Below the pieces are notes generated by a model. That model did not search any database, had not been told where the DNA came from, and worked only from the letters and a program-made list of their open reading frames with translations. The position numbers and the translations under genes were made by a program. From Archaeoglobales archaeon (lineage in GTDB: Archaea > Halobacteriota > Archaeoglobi > Archaeoglobales > Archaeoglobaceae), in NCBI GenBank assembly GCA_029984855.1, contig JARQZL010000033.1, positions 1-35,159 of the forward strand: a stretch of DNA of 35,159 bases, in the 5' to 3' direction. This document shows positions 20,386 through 28,436 of this stretch, piece after piece; position 1 is the first letter of the stretch, and every line of letters starts with the position of its first letter.

Positions 20386-21621
20386 CTAAATCTCAAAAAG
20401 CTCGAGAGACGTTGCATTTCTCATGCTCCTGTCCACAACAGAGAGAGCTTCGAGCCTGTAATCCTCAAGCAAAGACCGCTTTATCGGCTCTATTGGAACA
20501 TCAAGCCTGATTTCCCTCGTTCTTCCGTATCGACCCTTTGATATCACTATTGAGTTAATTATACCCAGCATGTCCAGTTCAGATATCAAATCGCTCACTC
20601 TCCGCTGTGTCAGGCAGTCAAGATTGAGCTTTCTGCACAGAGTTCTGTATATTGCATAAACCTCCCCGGTAGTGAATTTTCTCATCCCGGATTCTGCCAG
20701 TACGATCATACCAAACAGCAGAACTTTGCTCTGCGTAGGCATGGTTCTTACAGCTTCCACAACATGATCCGTTTCTATTTTTCTCACAGCCTTTTTTACA
20801 TGTTCTCTTGTTATCCTTCCGGTATTTTCTTTTTCAGCAATTTCCCCACTTACTCTAAGCAAATCAAGAGCTTTTCTTGCATCTCCATGCTCCTGAGCTG
20901 CCAGAGCTGCGCAGTAAGGAATTACATCGTCATCGATTACACCCTCATACAGAGCGAGTTCCGCCCTCTGCTCCAGTATGTCCTGCAATTGTTCCGCATT
21001 ATAAGGAGGAAATATCAGCTCTTCCTCACTTAATGAGCTTAAAACTCTCGGATCCAGAAAACTCTTGAACTTCAGGTCGTTTGAGATTCCAATTATGCTC
21101 ACTCTCGCATTCTTCAGCTCCGCATTGATGCGGGAGAGATTGTACAGTACATCATCGCCCTTTTTTACCAGCTTGTCTATCTCGTCAAGTACTATAACTA
21201 TTGTCTGATCTCTGGAATCGATTGCACTTCTGACCTCCTCATATACCTGATCCGTAGGCCATCCGGTCATGGGCACATTTCTGCCAAGTACCTTTGCAAG
21301 AGTTGCAAGAACCCTATACTGCGTATCTATCAGCTCACAGTTGAGGTAATGCACATAGCAATGTACCTTGAGCTTTCTGCTCATTTCCTCAAGCTGTTTG
21401 CCCACAAATTTCACCGTAGCTGTTTTTCCTGTCCCGGTCTTTCCGTAAATGAGTGCATTTGACGGTGTTTCACCCTTCAGAGCTGGAACAAGTATTGAAG
21501 CGAGGCTTTCGATCTGCTCATTTCTGTGCGGGAGGTAACCAGGTGTGTATGAGTGTCTCAACACGTCTCTGTTGCGGAAAATTTTTGGAGATGCTATTAA
21601 AGACTCGAAGACATTCTGCAT
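20386..21621 (-). CDS. cdc6: Orc1/Cdc6 replication initiator
   Basis: A 411-residue initiator that binds origin DNA and helps load the MCM helicase. The AAA+ domain has Walker A GKTGTGKT (60-67), Walker B VLDEID (about 145-150) and sensor-1 IIGISND. The C-terminal winged helix (about 310-405) includes GRYGRTREIRL, the wing. The ATG at 21621 is taken because AGGTGAT lies 5 bases upstream; a TTG two codons earlier is less likely. Its end faces rps15 across a 74-bp gap. The long non-coding tract just before it is a candidate origin. Confidence 0.95.
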   Translation of the reverse strand: MQNVFESLIASPKIFRNRDVLRHSYTPGYLPHRNEQIESLASILVPALKGETPSNALIYGKTGTGKTATVKFVGKQLEEMSRKLKVHCYVHYLNCELIDTQYRVLATLAKVLGRNVPMTGWPTDQVYEEVRSAIDSRDQTIVIVLDEIDKLVKKGDDVLYNLSRINAELKNARVSIIGISNDLKFKSFLDPRVLSSLSEEELIFPPYNAEQLQDILEQRAELALYEGVIDDDVIPYCAALAAQEHGDARKALDLLRVSGEIAEKENTGRITREHVKKAVRKIETDHVVEAVRTMPTQSKVLLFGMIVLAESGMRKFTTGEVYAIYRTLCRKLNLDCLTQRRVSDLISELDMLGIINSIVISKGRYGRTREIRLDVPIEPIKRSLLEDYRLEALSVVDRSMRNATSLELFEI

Positions 21622-21995
21622 AATCAATCACCTTAACACTGATGCATCCAGAAGACACTTTAAGAACTTTACCATTCCCGCCTAAATTTATTTATATGGA
21701 ATAAATAACGTCCAGAAAAGTTTTATCTCATAAACTCATAATTAATAAGATGTTACAAGTGTGTTGATTGAGTATTGTGATAATAATAGCGCTTTACTTC
21801 CACTGGAGTTGCTGACGACAGGTTATGTAAAGCACTTGCTACGGCATGTCTTTTAAAACCTATCAGGAGTTCCCGAGAATGGAGATCAAGAGCTTAAACT
21901 GTCCTGTCGCATAATCGGAGTTCTCAGCCGGATGCGCACTTTTCTGTCTCCGGGTAAACAACATGCAGCTAAACAAAAATAAAGCATGCAGAGCT
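21622..21995. other. Non-coding tract beside orc1/cdc6: candidate replication origin
   Basis: This 374-bp spacer holds no convincing gene. It has an AT-rich part (21680-21760, including TAAATTTATTTATATGG) that could unwind easily. A near-palindromic TTCCACTGGAG at 21798-21808 resembles the core of archaeal origin recognition boxes (TTCCAn-TGGAAAC). It is flanked by an inverted pair GCTTTAC (21791-21797) and GTAAAGC (21827-21833). CGACAGG (21816-21822) and CCTGTCG (21903-21909) form a further long-range inverted pair. Only one good box is seen, so this stays a candidate. Confidence 0.4.
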
Positions 21996-22985
21996 TCATT
22001 CTCCCCTCTGAATTTTTGCATGTGCCCCAACTATCGAGCCACTGAGATCGATGTTTCTTATCTCACAGTTTTCATCAATTATACTCCTCCACACCTTCGT
22101 CCTCTTCAAAACAACGCTATCGAAGACGACGCTCTCGCATATATCTGAATTTTTAATCAGACAGTTTCTACCGATGTAGGTATATGGGCCGACTATGGAG
22201 CGCCCGATAATTCTCACACCCCTCTCAATCGTGACAGGTTCTATAATCTTGGCTGCTTCGTCCACTTCAACCGCTTCAACGCTGTTTTCTATAACAGACC
22301 TCAGAGCCATAATATATGAATCGGGACTTCCAATATCGTACCAGTTTCCCTGAAAGGTATATCCGTAAAGCTCGTCCCTCTGGCAGAGCCAGCTTATGAA
22401 GTCGCCAACGTTATCCGCTCTTTCACCCCCTGCATATTCAGAAAGCATCTCACAAACGGATACCGGGAAGGCATATATCCCCACTCCAACAATGGTTGAT
22501 TGCGGGTTTGCAGGTTTTTCGGTAAATTTAACTATCTTAGAGTTTTCCAGCTCTGCAACTCCATACCTCTTCGCCATTTCAAGGTCTTTTACATCATAAA
22601 GGCCAGTCAGGGGCTTCTTTTTTTCTCGATAAAAGCTAACAAACTCATCAAGGGTGAAGGAGAACAAGTTATCCCCGGCGACAACAAGAACTTCATCGTT
22701 CAGTACCGAGGCGACCTCAGCAAGAGCTCTTACCGCCCCGAGCTTCTCCTCTTCACGGGTACTCTCTTCAATAAAAAGCTCAACGTCCTTTCCATTGGCC
22801 CACTTCCTGAATTCCGGCTCAAACCTGCGATTTGTCGAAATGATAACGGGGCCGAAATTCCCGACCTTCTCGTAGATTATGTCAATAATTTTCTTTTTTC
22901 CAACCGGAAGTAACGGTTTTGCCTTTGTCTTTGTTATAGGCCACAGCCGAGTTGCATAACCACCGGCCATGATTACAACTTTCAT
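21996..22985 (-). CDS. NDP-sugar pyrophosphorylase (nucleotidyltransferase plus left-handed beta-helix)
   Basis: A 329-residue enzyme that would activate a sugar-1-phosphate with an NTP. The N-terminal Rossmann-like nucleotidyltransferase domain (1-230) shows MAGGYATRLWPITKTKAKPLLPV (residues 6-28, with the catalytic G-G-x-x-T-R-L-x-P-x-T pattern), AGDNLF and FTEKPANP. The C-terminal part (245-325) has isoleucine-rich hexapeptide repeats of a left-handed beta-helix. It may make dTDP-glucose, UDP-GlcNAc or GDP-mannose; I cannot choose. It supports surface glycan or N-glycan synthesis. Its promoter lies within the end of ksgA. Confidence 0.88.
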   Translation of the reverse strand: MKVVIMAGGYATRLWPITKTKAKPLLPVGKKKIIDIIYEKVGNFGPVIISTNRRFEPEFRKWANGKDVELFIEESTREEEKLGAVRALAEVASVLNDEVLVVAGDNLFSFTLDEFVSFYREKKKPLTGLYDVKDLEMAKRYGVAELENSKIVKFTEKPANPQSTIVGVGIYAFPVSVCEMLSEYAGGERADNVGDFISWLCQRDELYGYTFQGNWYDIGSPDSYIMALRSVIENSVEAVEVDEAAKIIEPVTIERGVRIIGRSIVGPYTYIGRNCLIKNSDICESVVFDSVVLKRTKVWRSIIDENCEIRNIDLSGSIVGAHAKIQRGE

Positions 22986-23007
22986 AAATACTGGTGTATT
23001 TTGGCAG

Positions 23008-23020
23008 ACTTAAACCTTTG
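23008..23020 (-). promoter_or_regulatory. Promoter of the NDP-sugar pyrophosphorylase
   Basis: CAAAGGTTTAAGTC on the minus strand gives a BRE-like purine run and TATA box centred 27 bp before the ATG at 22985. It overlaps the last codons of ksgA. The leader would be nearly absent, and no ribosome binding site precedes the ATG. Confidence 0.5.
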
Positions 23021-23762
23021 CGCTTTGCAGGATGGCGGCAAAGTCCTCTGGTGATAACTCTTCCGGACGGAAGTTTTCAAATTTCTCGGGCACGGTGAGA
23101 GATATGCCCTCCTTAGCAGTCCATTCTCTAACTATCTTCCCAAACTTTTTTCTCCTCTTTGAAAAGCAGAAACGGATGAAGTTTTCAAAAAGCTCAACAT
23201 TTTCAACCTCAATTTCCGGTTTTTTGACCAGCATGACGATTGCGGAGTTAACAGAGGGGACTGGCTTAAACGCTCTTCTATCAACAATTTCGAGTACTTT
23301 TGGCGTTGCGTATGCTCTTATGGCAACGCTCAGCCTTCCGTATTTTCTCCCTCTGCGTGCAACGAGCCTTTCTGCAAATTCTTTCTGGTACGTAACAACA
23401 GCTATTTTGAAATCATGTTTGAGTAGCTTGAATGTGAGGGGTGAGGATATTGAGTAAGGTATGTTCGAGACAAATTTGTTAAAGGGCGGAAAATCGACCT
23501 TCAAAGCATCTCCATGAATGAGAACAAAGCGTTCTTCTTCAATTTCCTTCCTAAATTTTTTTTCAAGCAGGTCAACAAACCTCGCATCGACTTCTATTCC
23601 ACAGACTTTCCCTGCCTTTTCAAGGAGTGAAGAAGTAAGCACACCCGTACCGCACCCAACCTCGAGTACGGTATCATCACGACAGATTGATGCATACTCT
23701 GTAATTCTTCTGGCTACCGCCTTCGCCACTATATACTGGCCTTTCGACCTGAAAAGCTTCAT
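23010..23762 (-). CDS. rsmA: 16S rRNA adenine dimethyltransferase KsgA/Dim1
   Basis: A 250-residue methyltransferase that dimethylates two adjacent adenines near the 3' end of 16S rRNA. Motif I EVGCGTG is at 34-40, the acidic ribose-binding residue follows at GIEVDA, and motif IV NIPY is at 100-103 followed by SISSP. The N-terminal SKGQYIV corresponds to the conserved region that in most members reads GQ-x-F/L. The ATG overlaps the DUF655 stop by 4 bp. It is the last gene in the pus10-rpl21e-rpoF-DUF655-ksgA block seen in many archaea. Confidence 0.95.
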   Translation of the reverse strand: MKLFRSKGQYIVAKAVARRITEYASICRDDTVLEVGCGTGVLTSSLLEKAGKVCGIEVDARFVDLLEKKFRKEIEEERFVLIHGDALKVDFPPFNKFVSNIPYSISSPLTFKLLKHDFKIAVVTYQKEFAERLVARRGRKYGRLSVAIRAYATPKVLEIVDRRAFKPVPSVNSAIVMLVKKPEIEVENVELFENFIRFCFSKRRKKFGKIVREWTAKEGISLTVPEKFENFRPEELSPEDFAAILQSAKV

Positions 23763-24337
23763 ACGGTAAACAGCTTGTACTTTGCATTTGGGTTCCGAAG
23801 TTCGTATATTATTCTATTTACTATGAGCTTCTCGGGTTTTTGCAGACCTTTAACTCTTGCGGCTATATCCTCAAAACTCCTGAATGGATTGTTTTTTCTC
23901 TCATCCAGTATTGCCCACATTGTCTTTTTTCCCACGCCGGGCAGGAGTTCGAGCTGATGAAGCCGGGTTGTAATTGGCTCCGCCTTATTGAAGAAATCAA
24001 CATACCTCTGCTCGTTCTGCTTCACCATGTATTCAAGCACGTATGGAATCTCTGATTTCGCAGCGGGAGTCAGATCATCAAATCTCAGCTTTCTCTTAAT
24101 TTTATGAACAATATCACGCTCACCCTTTCCTATATAAAGCCTGTCCATCACAAGAGGTGAGGAGCCCTTCTTGAGACTTATTTCAAGCAGCGTGAAATAC
24201 TTCTCACCGACAACCTGAGCGAGAGGCTCACGCCTGTGAATCGGTCTTCTATCATCCGGATGACCGTAAGGCATGAAATCGAGAACGTAAGCATAATCTT
24301 CAAGCTTTCCCTTTAACTTCTCTCTTCTTTCCTCCAT
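23759..24337 (-). CDS. DUF655 family protein with helix-hairpin-helix motif
   Basis: A 192-residue basic protein. The N-terminal half (about residues 13-90) is a beta-rich domain (YAYVLDFMPYGHPDDRRP; PLAQVVGEKYFTLLEI). The C-terminal part holds a helix-hairpin-helix motif, LELLPGVGKKTMWAILDERK (residues 132-151), that binds nucleic acid without base specificity. It is almost always found next to ksgA and rpoF in archaea, which suggests a role in rRNA processing or ribosome assembly, yet no activity is established. It overlaps ksgA by 4 bp. Confidence 0.92.
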   Translation of the reverse strand: MEERREKLKGKLEDYAYVLDFMPYGHPDDRRPIHRREPLAQVVGEKYFTLLEISLKKGSSPLVMDRLYIGKGERDIVHKIKRKLRFDDLTPAAKSEIPYVLEYMVKQNEQRYVDFFNKAEPITTRLHQLELLPGVGKKTMWAILDERKNNPFRSFEDIAARVKGLQKPEKLIVNRIIYELRNPNAKYKLFTV

Positions 24338-24388
24338 TGTAAGACCCCTTCAAATAGAAAAAACAGCAATTATATTAATTTTTTCAAA

Positions 24389-24739
24389 CTACCTGTATTT
24401 GTCTATTACCTCCAGAATCTCCTGTATCTGCTCCGGAGTCAGGGTAAAGCGCTCTTTTGCAAAAATGGTTCTTATTTCGTCGGGAGTTCTTGGCATTATA
24501 TCAACCAGCTTTATAGCCATCTCTCTTCTTCCAATCGCATCCATAGATTCGAGCTCTTTAACAAGCTTTTTTGCTTCTTCAGGTTTAAGTTTAGAAAAAG
24601 TCCGAAGGTGCTTCAAAGCTCTTCTGGTCTCAAAAAGTAACTCAGCACTTTTTTTCCTCTCCTCAGCTATTTTCTCCATTATCTCCTTCGCTTCGGGTAT
24701 TGTGATATACTCAAAATCCTTAACTTCCTTAAATGTCAT
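24389..24739 (-). CDS. rpoF: DNA-directed RNA polymerase subunit F (Rpb4 homologue)
   Basis: A 116-residue helical protein that with Rpo7/E forms the stalk of archaeal RNA polymerase. The sequence shows YITIPEAKEIMEKIAEERK near the start, then FSKLKPEEAKKLVKELESM and the C-terminal HRDC-like part (MPRTPDEIRTIFAKERFTL, then PEQIQEILEVIDKY). Length is typical. AAGTGAT precedes the ATG, 20 bp behind rpl21e. Confidence 0.94.
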   Translation of the reverse strand: MTFKEVKDFEYITIPEAKEIMEKIAEERKKSAELLFETRRALKHLRTFSKLKPEEAKKLVKELESMDAIGRREMAIKLVDIMPRTPDEIRTIFAKERFTLTPEQIQEILEVIDKYR

Positions 24740-24759
24740 ACTATCACTTTCAAGCTCAA

Positions 24760-25041
24760 CTATTTCAAATGCTCGGGTCTCGTAATGATGGTTTTATATT
24801 TCTCACCATCTCTCACCTCAACGAGGTAGGCTCTGCCCCTCCGGCCAATGACTCTGCCTGTTCTTCCCTGAAAACGGGGATGAGGCATTCCCCTGTGAAC
24901 TGCAGGTTCTATATCTATGTGAACATACTGACCAACTTCAAATGTCTGAAGAGATTTCCAGATTCTTACTCCCTTTTCCCTGATTCCTTTTTTCAGCTTT
25001 CTTCCAGACCTGAATCTGAAACCATGAGACTTCCAGCCCAT
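24760..25041 (-). CDS. rpl21e: 50S ribosomal protein L21e (eL21)
   Basis: A 93-residue basic ribosomal protein: SHGFRFRSGRKLKKGIREKG at the start, then FEVGQYVHIDIEPAVHRGMP, HPRFQGRTGRVIGRRGRAY and the closing IITRPEHLK. These are standard for archaeal L21e. The ATG at 25041 is preferred because AGGTG lies 6 bases upstream; a GTG three codons earlier would lie within that site. It follows pus10 by 24 bp in the conserved block. Confidence 0.96.
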   Translation of the reverse strand: MGWKSHGFRFRSGRKLKKGIREKGVRIWKSLQTFEVGQYVHIDIEPAVHRGMPHPRFQGRTGRVIGRRGRAYLVEVRDGEKYKTIITRPEHLK

Positions 25042-25065
25042 TCTAAACACCTCTTGCTTAAATTA

Positions 25066-26190
25066 TCAAAACTTCTGATCGATGCCACCCTCTACTCTGA
25101 CTACATCGAGCTTAGCAACCCTCGCTTGGCTATTTAAAACTTCCGACAGGCTTGGCTTTGTCCTTCCCTCGTCTCCACTTACAAATTCCTTTATATACAA
25201 ACCGCTTTCCGCCTCGATCTCAATTACCGCTTTTTTATTTCGATGTACAAGCAGTCTGATGCTGTATGTTCTTCTTTTCCTTAAAAGCTTTGCCCTTCTG
25301 TGCTCAACCCTCTTTGGAGTGTACTGCTCTATAACTCTATTCCCAAGTTCTTTAAGAGCGTTTTCAAGTTCCTCGCTGCTAATCTCCCTCTCAAATTCAA
25401 CCACAGCTCTGTATGTCTTTCTGAACTTTCCGCTCTTTATGTATTTCACATCTTCTGCTCCAGCAAGCTTCAGGCAGCAAACAACCACCTTTCCTCCTGC
25501 TTCCCTGTTGATGGCCATTTCAATCTCCCTGAGATTTAGCCGCCTTCTTCTCGGCTCTCTGACCTCGATTATGAATGGCCTCCCATTTCCAAGCATTCTT
25601 GCATCAATGTCCTCTCTACCGGCCCCATGCATAATAGCAGAACTTCCTCCAGCCACCTTCATACACGGCTCCGCTATGAGTTCTTCCACTGAAGTTGCAT
25701 ATCTCTTTCCCGTAAATCCACATTCTTTGCAGCCCTCTCCTCCACATGAAGAACAAAGCCACCTCGTTTGAGGAATGCCTCTGATCCTTTTCTTATATCT
25801 TCCGTATATAAAGAGGGGTGAAATCCGGAAGGTGTAGTTTTCTTTTTCAACGTTATAGATTATTGTAACGTCAGCATCGTAAGCAAACTTCTTTCCGGAA
25901 ATCCTTGCAATTTCCCGGGACAGTTCCCGGTTAAACTGAAACTTCAGGCTCTTCTCTTCTCCAACTCCGTACTTCTCGAATATATACTCCTCAAGAGCTT
26001 TTACGCTTCCTTCAAGTCTGCATCCAACGTTAAATGTTTCGAACTCATAATCTTTCAGGTTTTCAAGGATTTTGCCTGCTATTTTTTCCATTTTCCAAAG
26101 CAGACCGGAGCAGAGCATGCACTCAACGCTTTCAACTTCCTTTGATTCTACTCCAAGTCTTTCGATGCATTTTCTGCACAACTCAAGCAC
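25066..26190 (-). CDS. pus10: tRNA pseudouridine synthase Pus10
   Basis: A 374-residue enzyme that makes pseudouridine at tRNA positions 54 and 55 in archaea. The N-terminal THUMP-containing part has Cys pairs at 5/8 and 24/27, and a second cluster is at 146/149/154/157 (CSSCGGEGCKECG). The catalytic region is GREDIDARMLG with Asp196, preceded by HGAGRE and followed by GNGRPFIIEV. The GTG at 26190 is 24 bp from the TATA box and has no ribosome binding site, so a leaderless GTG start is likely. It heads the conserved rpl21e-rpoF-DUF655-ksgA block. Confidence 0.94.
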   Translation of the reverse strand: MLELCRKCIERLGVESKEVESVECMLCSGLLWKMEKIAGKILENLKDYEFETFNVGCRLEGSVKALEEYIFEKYGVGEEKSLKFQFNRELSREIARISGKKFAYDADVTIIYNVEKENYTFRISPLFIYGRYKKRIRGIPQTRWLCSSCGGEGCKECGFTGKRYATSVEELIAEPCMKVAGGSSAIMHGAGREDIDARMLGNGRPFIIEVREPRRRRLNLREIEMAINREAGGKVVVCCLKLAGAEDVKYIKSGKFRKTYRAVVEFEREISSEELENALKELGNRVIEQYTPKRVEHRRAKLLRKRRTYSIRLLVHRNKKAVIEIEAESGLYIKEFVSGDEGRTKPSLSEVLNSQARVAKLDVVRVEGGIDQKF

Positions 26191-26210
26191 CAGAAGGCGT
26201 AGACGGGAGG

Positions 26211-26226
26211 TTATAAAAAATTAGTA
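26211..26226 (-). promoter_or_regulatory. pus10 promoter
   Basis: On the minus strand TTTTATAA (plus-strand 26211-26218) makes a TATA box whose centre is 24 bp from the GTG start. It probably drives the whole block down to ksgA. Confidence 0.55.
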
Positions 26227-26515
26227 CTTCATGTCCGACAGTAACTTCAGTATCTCGTACTTCAGTCCCGTATCTCGTGGGCTACAACTTCAATCCCCAA
26301 CAGAAAAGTTTTTGTACTTTGGGCAATTATAATTGTAGTAATAATGGCGGATGGCGGAAGGTGCATAAACCTACAAGAAGCGAAGCCTATGGGCTTACGA
26401 ACAGGAATGCACGAATGGAGATGTCGGAGGAAGTTCTGGTGACAGGAAAAGTCATCCGAATAGGAAGAAGAACCAGCAGAATACGGTAGTGGGAAGAAAA
26501 GGTTGGAGAGGTTGC
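26227..26515. other. Long spacer upstream of the orphan histidine kinase, with short ORF and repeats
   Basis: The left part holds imperfect direct repeats: ACTTCAG at 26244-26250 and 26259-26265, and TATCTCGT at 26251-26258 and 26271-26278. A palindrome CAATTATAATTG (26324-26335) contains a possible TATA box. A 32-codon frame from ATG 26344 to 26442 ends at TGA and contains INLQEAKPMGLRTGMHEWRC; I do not recognise it. Its tail-like character could mark the end of a lost transposase gene, but there is no transposase core or terminal repeat. Confidence 0.35.
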
Positions 26516-27169
26516 ATGAGTGTAAATATAACAGATACTGCGATTGCTGGAAGAGGAGGAGATGAGTTAAACAAACAGCTCAGAATACTCAACAGTATCC
26601 TCAGACATGATCTGAAAAACACGCTTACAACAGCAAGGCTGTGTCTCGAAATGCTCAAAGAGAGAGCCCCTCATGAGCTCGCTGAAAGACTTGAAATACA
26701 GCTCGAGAAGGCATTTGACATAATTGAAGATATCAAACACGCTGAAATAATGCTCAACTCGGGGGAGCTCCATCCAGTAAATTTGGGAGAGGTTGTAAGA
26801 GACGTCGCATCATCCTTCGGTATCGAGTGCAACGTTCCAGATGTCTGCGTTCTTGCTGATTCTGCAATAAAATCCGTCGTTTACAACCTGATTCACAACG
26901 CTGTTATTCACAACGACGAGGTTGATATAAAGGTTACCATAAGAAGACGCAGGAACTGGGTGGAGCTCAGGGTTGCGGATGATGGAAGAGGGATACCAGA
27001 TGAGTTAAAGCAAGTGATTTTCGAAGAAGGTTTTAAAGGAGATACCGGCAGAACCGGACTCGGGTTGTACCTTGTGAGAGAGACTGTAAAGAGATACGGG
27101 GGAACAGTGTACGTTGAAGATAATAAGCCAAAGGGCAGTGTTTTTGTAGTCAAATTCAGGGCCTGCTGA
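26516..27169 (+). CDS. Orphan sensor-less histidine kinase
   Basis: A 217-residue kinase with a DHp helix carrying the phospho-acceptor His31 in SILRHDLKNTL and a HATPase domain: N-box NLIHNAVIHN (124-133), G1 box ADDGRGIP (154-161), G2 box RTGLGLYL (179-186). There is no membrane segment, PAS or GAF domain before the H-box, only about 25 residues. No response regulator is encoded nearby. Sensory input must come from a partner protein, or the gene is a truncated copy. ATG at 26516 is preferred to GTG at 26489 because GAGAGG lies just upstream. It converges with trmY, overlapping by 14 bp. Confidence 0.88.
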   Translation: MSVNITDTAIAGRGGDELNKQLRILNSILRHDLKNTLTTARLCLEMLKERAPHELAERLEIQLEKAFDIIEDIKHAEIMLNSGELHPVNLGEVVRDVASSFGIECNVPDVCVLADSAIKSVVYNLIHNAVIHNDEVDIKVTIRRRRNWVELRVADDGRGIPDELKQVIFEEGFKGDTGRTGLGLYLVRETVKRYGGTVYVEDNKPKGSVFVVKFRAC

Positions 27170-27755
27170 CTCTATCAAACCTGACTCTATCAAGCTCACT
27201 GTGGACTACAACAATACACTGGTCAGCCTGAAGACTTATTGGAGCGACTCTCACAACCCTCCAGGCTCTTTTCAGCACCTCATTTTCATCGTTTTCAGCA
27301 AGACCGAGGTGGTCGCCCAGAACAAATAGGCAGTTCTCAAGATCCGGTGCAATACACCTTATGTCCTCTCCGTCTTCTCTGAGATAAACGATTTTACAGG
27401 ATGTGCTATCCAGTACCTCTGTTAAACATCTTCTTGCTACATAAACACCTGGACTGCTCTTTCTCCACTCTTTCCCGGCTTTAACTCCAAGAGCTTTTCT
27501 GATTATCCCTGCTATATTCCTCTCATCCGGCGCCATGTACCTGACCTCACTTCCTCTGATAAGTATGGTCTTTGGGGGATCAGGCTCGCCGAGAAGGACA
27601 AGATATACTTCCACATCCTTTCTTATGCCGTGCGATATAAAGAGAGCCTGTGCTACACATCTGCAAAGGACGTCCATTCTACCAGCCCCCGGTAAATCGT
27701 TGAGGTTAAAGGGGGCAGTCGTAGTTCTATTCCCAACAACAAGGAAAGCCCTCAT
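27156..27755 (-). CDS. trmY: tRNA (pseudouridine54-N1)-methyltransferase TrmY
   Basis: A 199-residue SPOUT-class methyltransferase (DUF358) that makes N1-methylpseudouridine at tRNA position 54. It opens MRAFLVVGNRTTTAPFNLND and has LPGAGRMDVLCRCVAQALF, then the trefoil-knot region LFVLGDHLGL and the C-terminal ADQCIVVVHSELDR, a family hallmark. The ATG at 27755 overlaps the stop of the upstream membrane-protein gene by one base (TGATG), so translation is coupled. Its substrate base is made by Pus10, encoded 1.0 kb away. Confidence 0.93.
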   Translation of the reverse strand: MRAFLVVGNRTTTAPFNLNDLPGAGRMDVLCRCVAQALFISHGIRKDVEVYLVLLGEPDPPKTILIRGSEVRYMAPDERNIAGIIRKALGVKAGKEWRKSSPGVYVARRCLTEVLDSTSCKIVYLREDGEDIRCIAPDLENCLFVLGDHLGLAENDENEVLKRAWRVVRVAPISLQADQCIVVVHSELDRVRFDRVSRP

Positions 27756-28399
27756 CACTCGAGAAATGGTCTCGACATTACGTAAATTTTTGCAAGGACA
27801 TAGAACACAACCAATGCCGCCATGAGTATTGAGAGACAGCATACACTGCTTTCAAAGTAACTTCCAAGAACGCTTAGCCCTATGAGATACACTACGATAT
27901 ATGAACATGAGATAACATCTTCAGACCCATTTGGGAAGAACCCCGTTTTTAGCTTTCTCACATTGAAAACGACATAGAAGATTATGAAAGCCACAGGGAA
28001 AGTAACAATCCCCGCAATTATACACGGAGCCGGCTGAAATGAGTGTAAGAGGTCGTAGTACCCATGATCGAGTTCTTTACCAACAAGCCATAAAATGGCG
28101 CCATAGACGAGTGCATTCCTGAATCTTACTGCTGAAAACCTGATTCTACCCACCGTGCTGTAAAGGAGATACAACGCCGCTATAATTGAGACTATTCCAA
28201 CAAAGGGATTGAGATATACAAGCGGTACTCCGGCAATATAGCCAAATGCACGACAGAGAAATGCGAATGTTGCCAGCATATAGAATATGAGGAGTGCCCT
28301 GAGGTCACTCTCCCTGTAGCCAAAGTCCGGGGGTGGAATTACTGAATAGCCAAGAAGACCGGAGAAAAAAGTTGCTAAGCCAACGACCAGATACAGCAT
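27755..28399 (-). CDS. Membrane protein, tandem paralogue 1
   Basis: A 214-residue integral membrane protein with about 7 hydrophobic segments and no recognised domain. It shares with the next upstream gene the motif RFRNALVYGAILWLVGKEL (residues 91-109), the early GLLGYSV and a similar segment order, so the two are paralogues. Polar loops are short and rich in Arg and Lys. A leaderless ATG fits the TATA box 27 bp upstream. It is coupled to trmY by a one-base stop/start overlap. The function is unknown; transport or sensing are both possible. Confidence 0.75.
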   Translation of the reverse strand: MLYLVVGLATFFSGLLGYSVIPPPDFGYRESDLRALLIFYMLATFAFLCRAFGYIAGVPLVYLNPFVGIVSIIAALYLLYSTVGRIRFSAVRFRNALVYGAILWLVGKELDHGYYDLLHSFQPAPCIIAGIVTFPVAFIIFYVVFNVRKLKTGFFPNGSEDVISCSYIVVYLIGLSVLGSYFESSVCCLSILMAALVVFYVLAKIYVMSRPFLE

Positions 28400-28422
28400 T
28401 GACTCTCATCTATTTAAACACT

Positions 28423-28435
28423 CATAAATGTTTCG
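28423..28435 (-). promoter_or_regulatory. Promoter of membrane protein 1 and trmY
   Basis: CGAAACATTTATG on the minus strand gives a clear BRE (CGAAAC) plus an ATTTATG TATA box, centred 27 bp from the ATG at 28399. It is separate from the promoter of the upstream paralogue, so the duplicated genes have individual control. Confidence 0.6.
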
Positions 28436-28436
28436 A

